Source: JBJSXJ01 sp044235425
GTDB lineage: Bacteria > Planctomycetota > Planctomycetia > Pirellulales > Pirellulaceae
Reading direction: 5' to 3'
Assembly: GCA_044235425.1 (NCBI GenBank)
Contig: JBIIHW010000001.1
Coordinates: 288,462-352,461 of the forward strand
Length of the DNA: 64,000 nucleotides
The number at the start of each line of letters is the position of its first letter. Position 1 is the stretch's first letter. The notes under the pieces are model-generated. The model made no database searches, was not told the DNA's origin, and was given only the letters and a program-made list of their open reading frames with translations. This document shows positions 63,966-64,000 of the stretch, in pieces. The position numbers and the translations under genes are program-made.

Positions 63966-64000
63966 TTACGGAGACCAATCTTCCGCGTGTTACCCATTCC

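Noticed and set aside
63503..63978. Minus-strand frames that read GLLGHFTRSAP-type repeats
   Set aside because: A 37-bp repeat is open in all frames; there is no ribosome site and codon use is not protein-like.

Overview
The window looks like chromosome of a Planctomycetota bacterium, most likely a Pirellulales-type lineage. This is inferred from gene content, not from a marker gene. The pointers are a DUF1501 protein, a Ser/Thr kinase fused to an Hsp70, secreted TPR proteins paired with ExbB/ExbD, a truncated second kinase, a J-like protein with repeat linkers, and many envelope proteins with low-complexity spacers. DNA is moderately GC-rich and base use looks even throughout. I see no prophage, transposase, rRNA or CRISPR array.

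Layout. 1-5.5 kb (minus): start of a Ser/Thr kinase, a secreted beta-rich protein, and two related membrane proteins with Ser/Glu/Lys or Pro/Ala/Glu/Thr repeats. 5.6-12.5 kb (plus): a 1206-residue TPR/EF-hand protein, a smaller TPR protein, ExbB and two ExbD-type proteins, with a good promoter before and a strong terminator after. 12.5-17.9 kb (plus): ROK kinase, then a polyphosphate group (Ppx/GppA, Ppk1, SixA). 18.3-19.9 kb: sulfate-binding protein and the first ~70 codons of CysT, which runs directly into the antisense N-terminus of another gene, so this is a deletion or an assembly join. 20.0-25.9 kb (minus): speA, a di-haem peroxidase lipoprotein, two overlapping purine nucleoside phosphorylases and a small membrane protein. 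26.1-27.8 kb (plus): an unknown protein coupled to a LutA-like protein. 27.9-33.8 kb (minus): DUF4105/Lnb-like protein, the J-like repeat protein, DUF1501 protein and a methyltransferase. 34.1-36.7 kb (plus): thrC, dapB and a small CxxC protein. 36.7-48.1 kb (minus): ROK, SIS isomerase, LplT-like MFS transporter, thiC, kinase-Hsp70 fusion and metH. 48.4-52.4 kb (plus): a compact group of membrane peptide, degenerate CpsD-like P-loop protein, ExeA-like ATPase and a PMT-type glycosyltransferase. 52.4-55.1 kb (minus): APC permease and an exported protein. Then tRNA-Leu(CAA), alaS, and (minus) a GNAT enzyme, tpx, serA, serC and a TPR lipoprotein. The window ends in a 37-bp tandem repeat beside a very strong hairpin.

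How the genes fit together. Core metabolism is split into small units: serine (serC-serA), threonine/lysine (thrC-dapB), methionine (metH), thiamin (thiC), polyamine (speA), purine salvage (two PNPs) and polyphosphate (ppx-ppk-sixA). Between them sit lineage-specific envelope genes of unknown role. A recurring theme is slippage-prone short tandem repeats that encode spacer segments in exported proteins or lie between genes.
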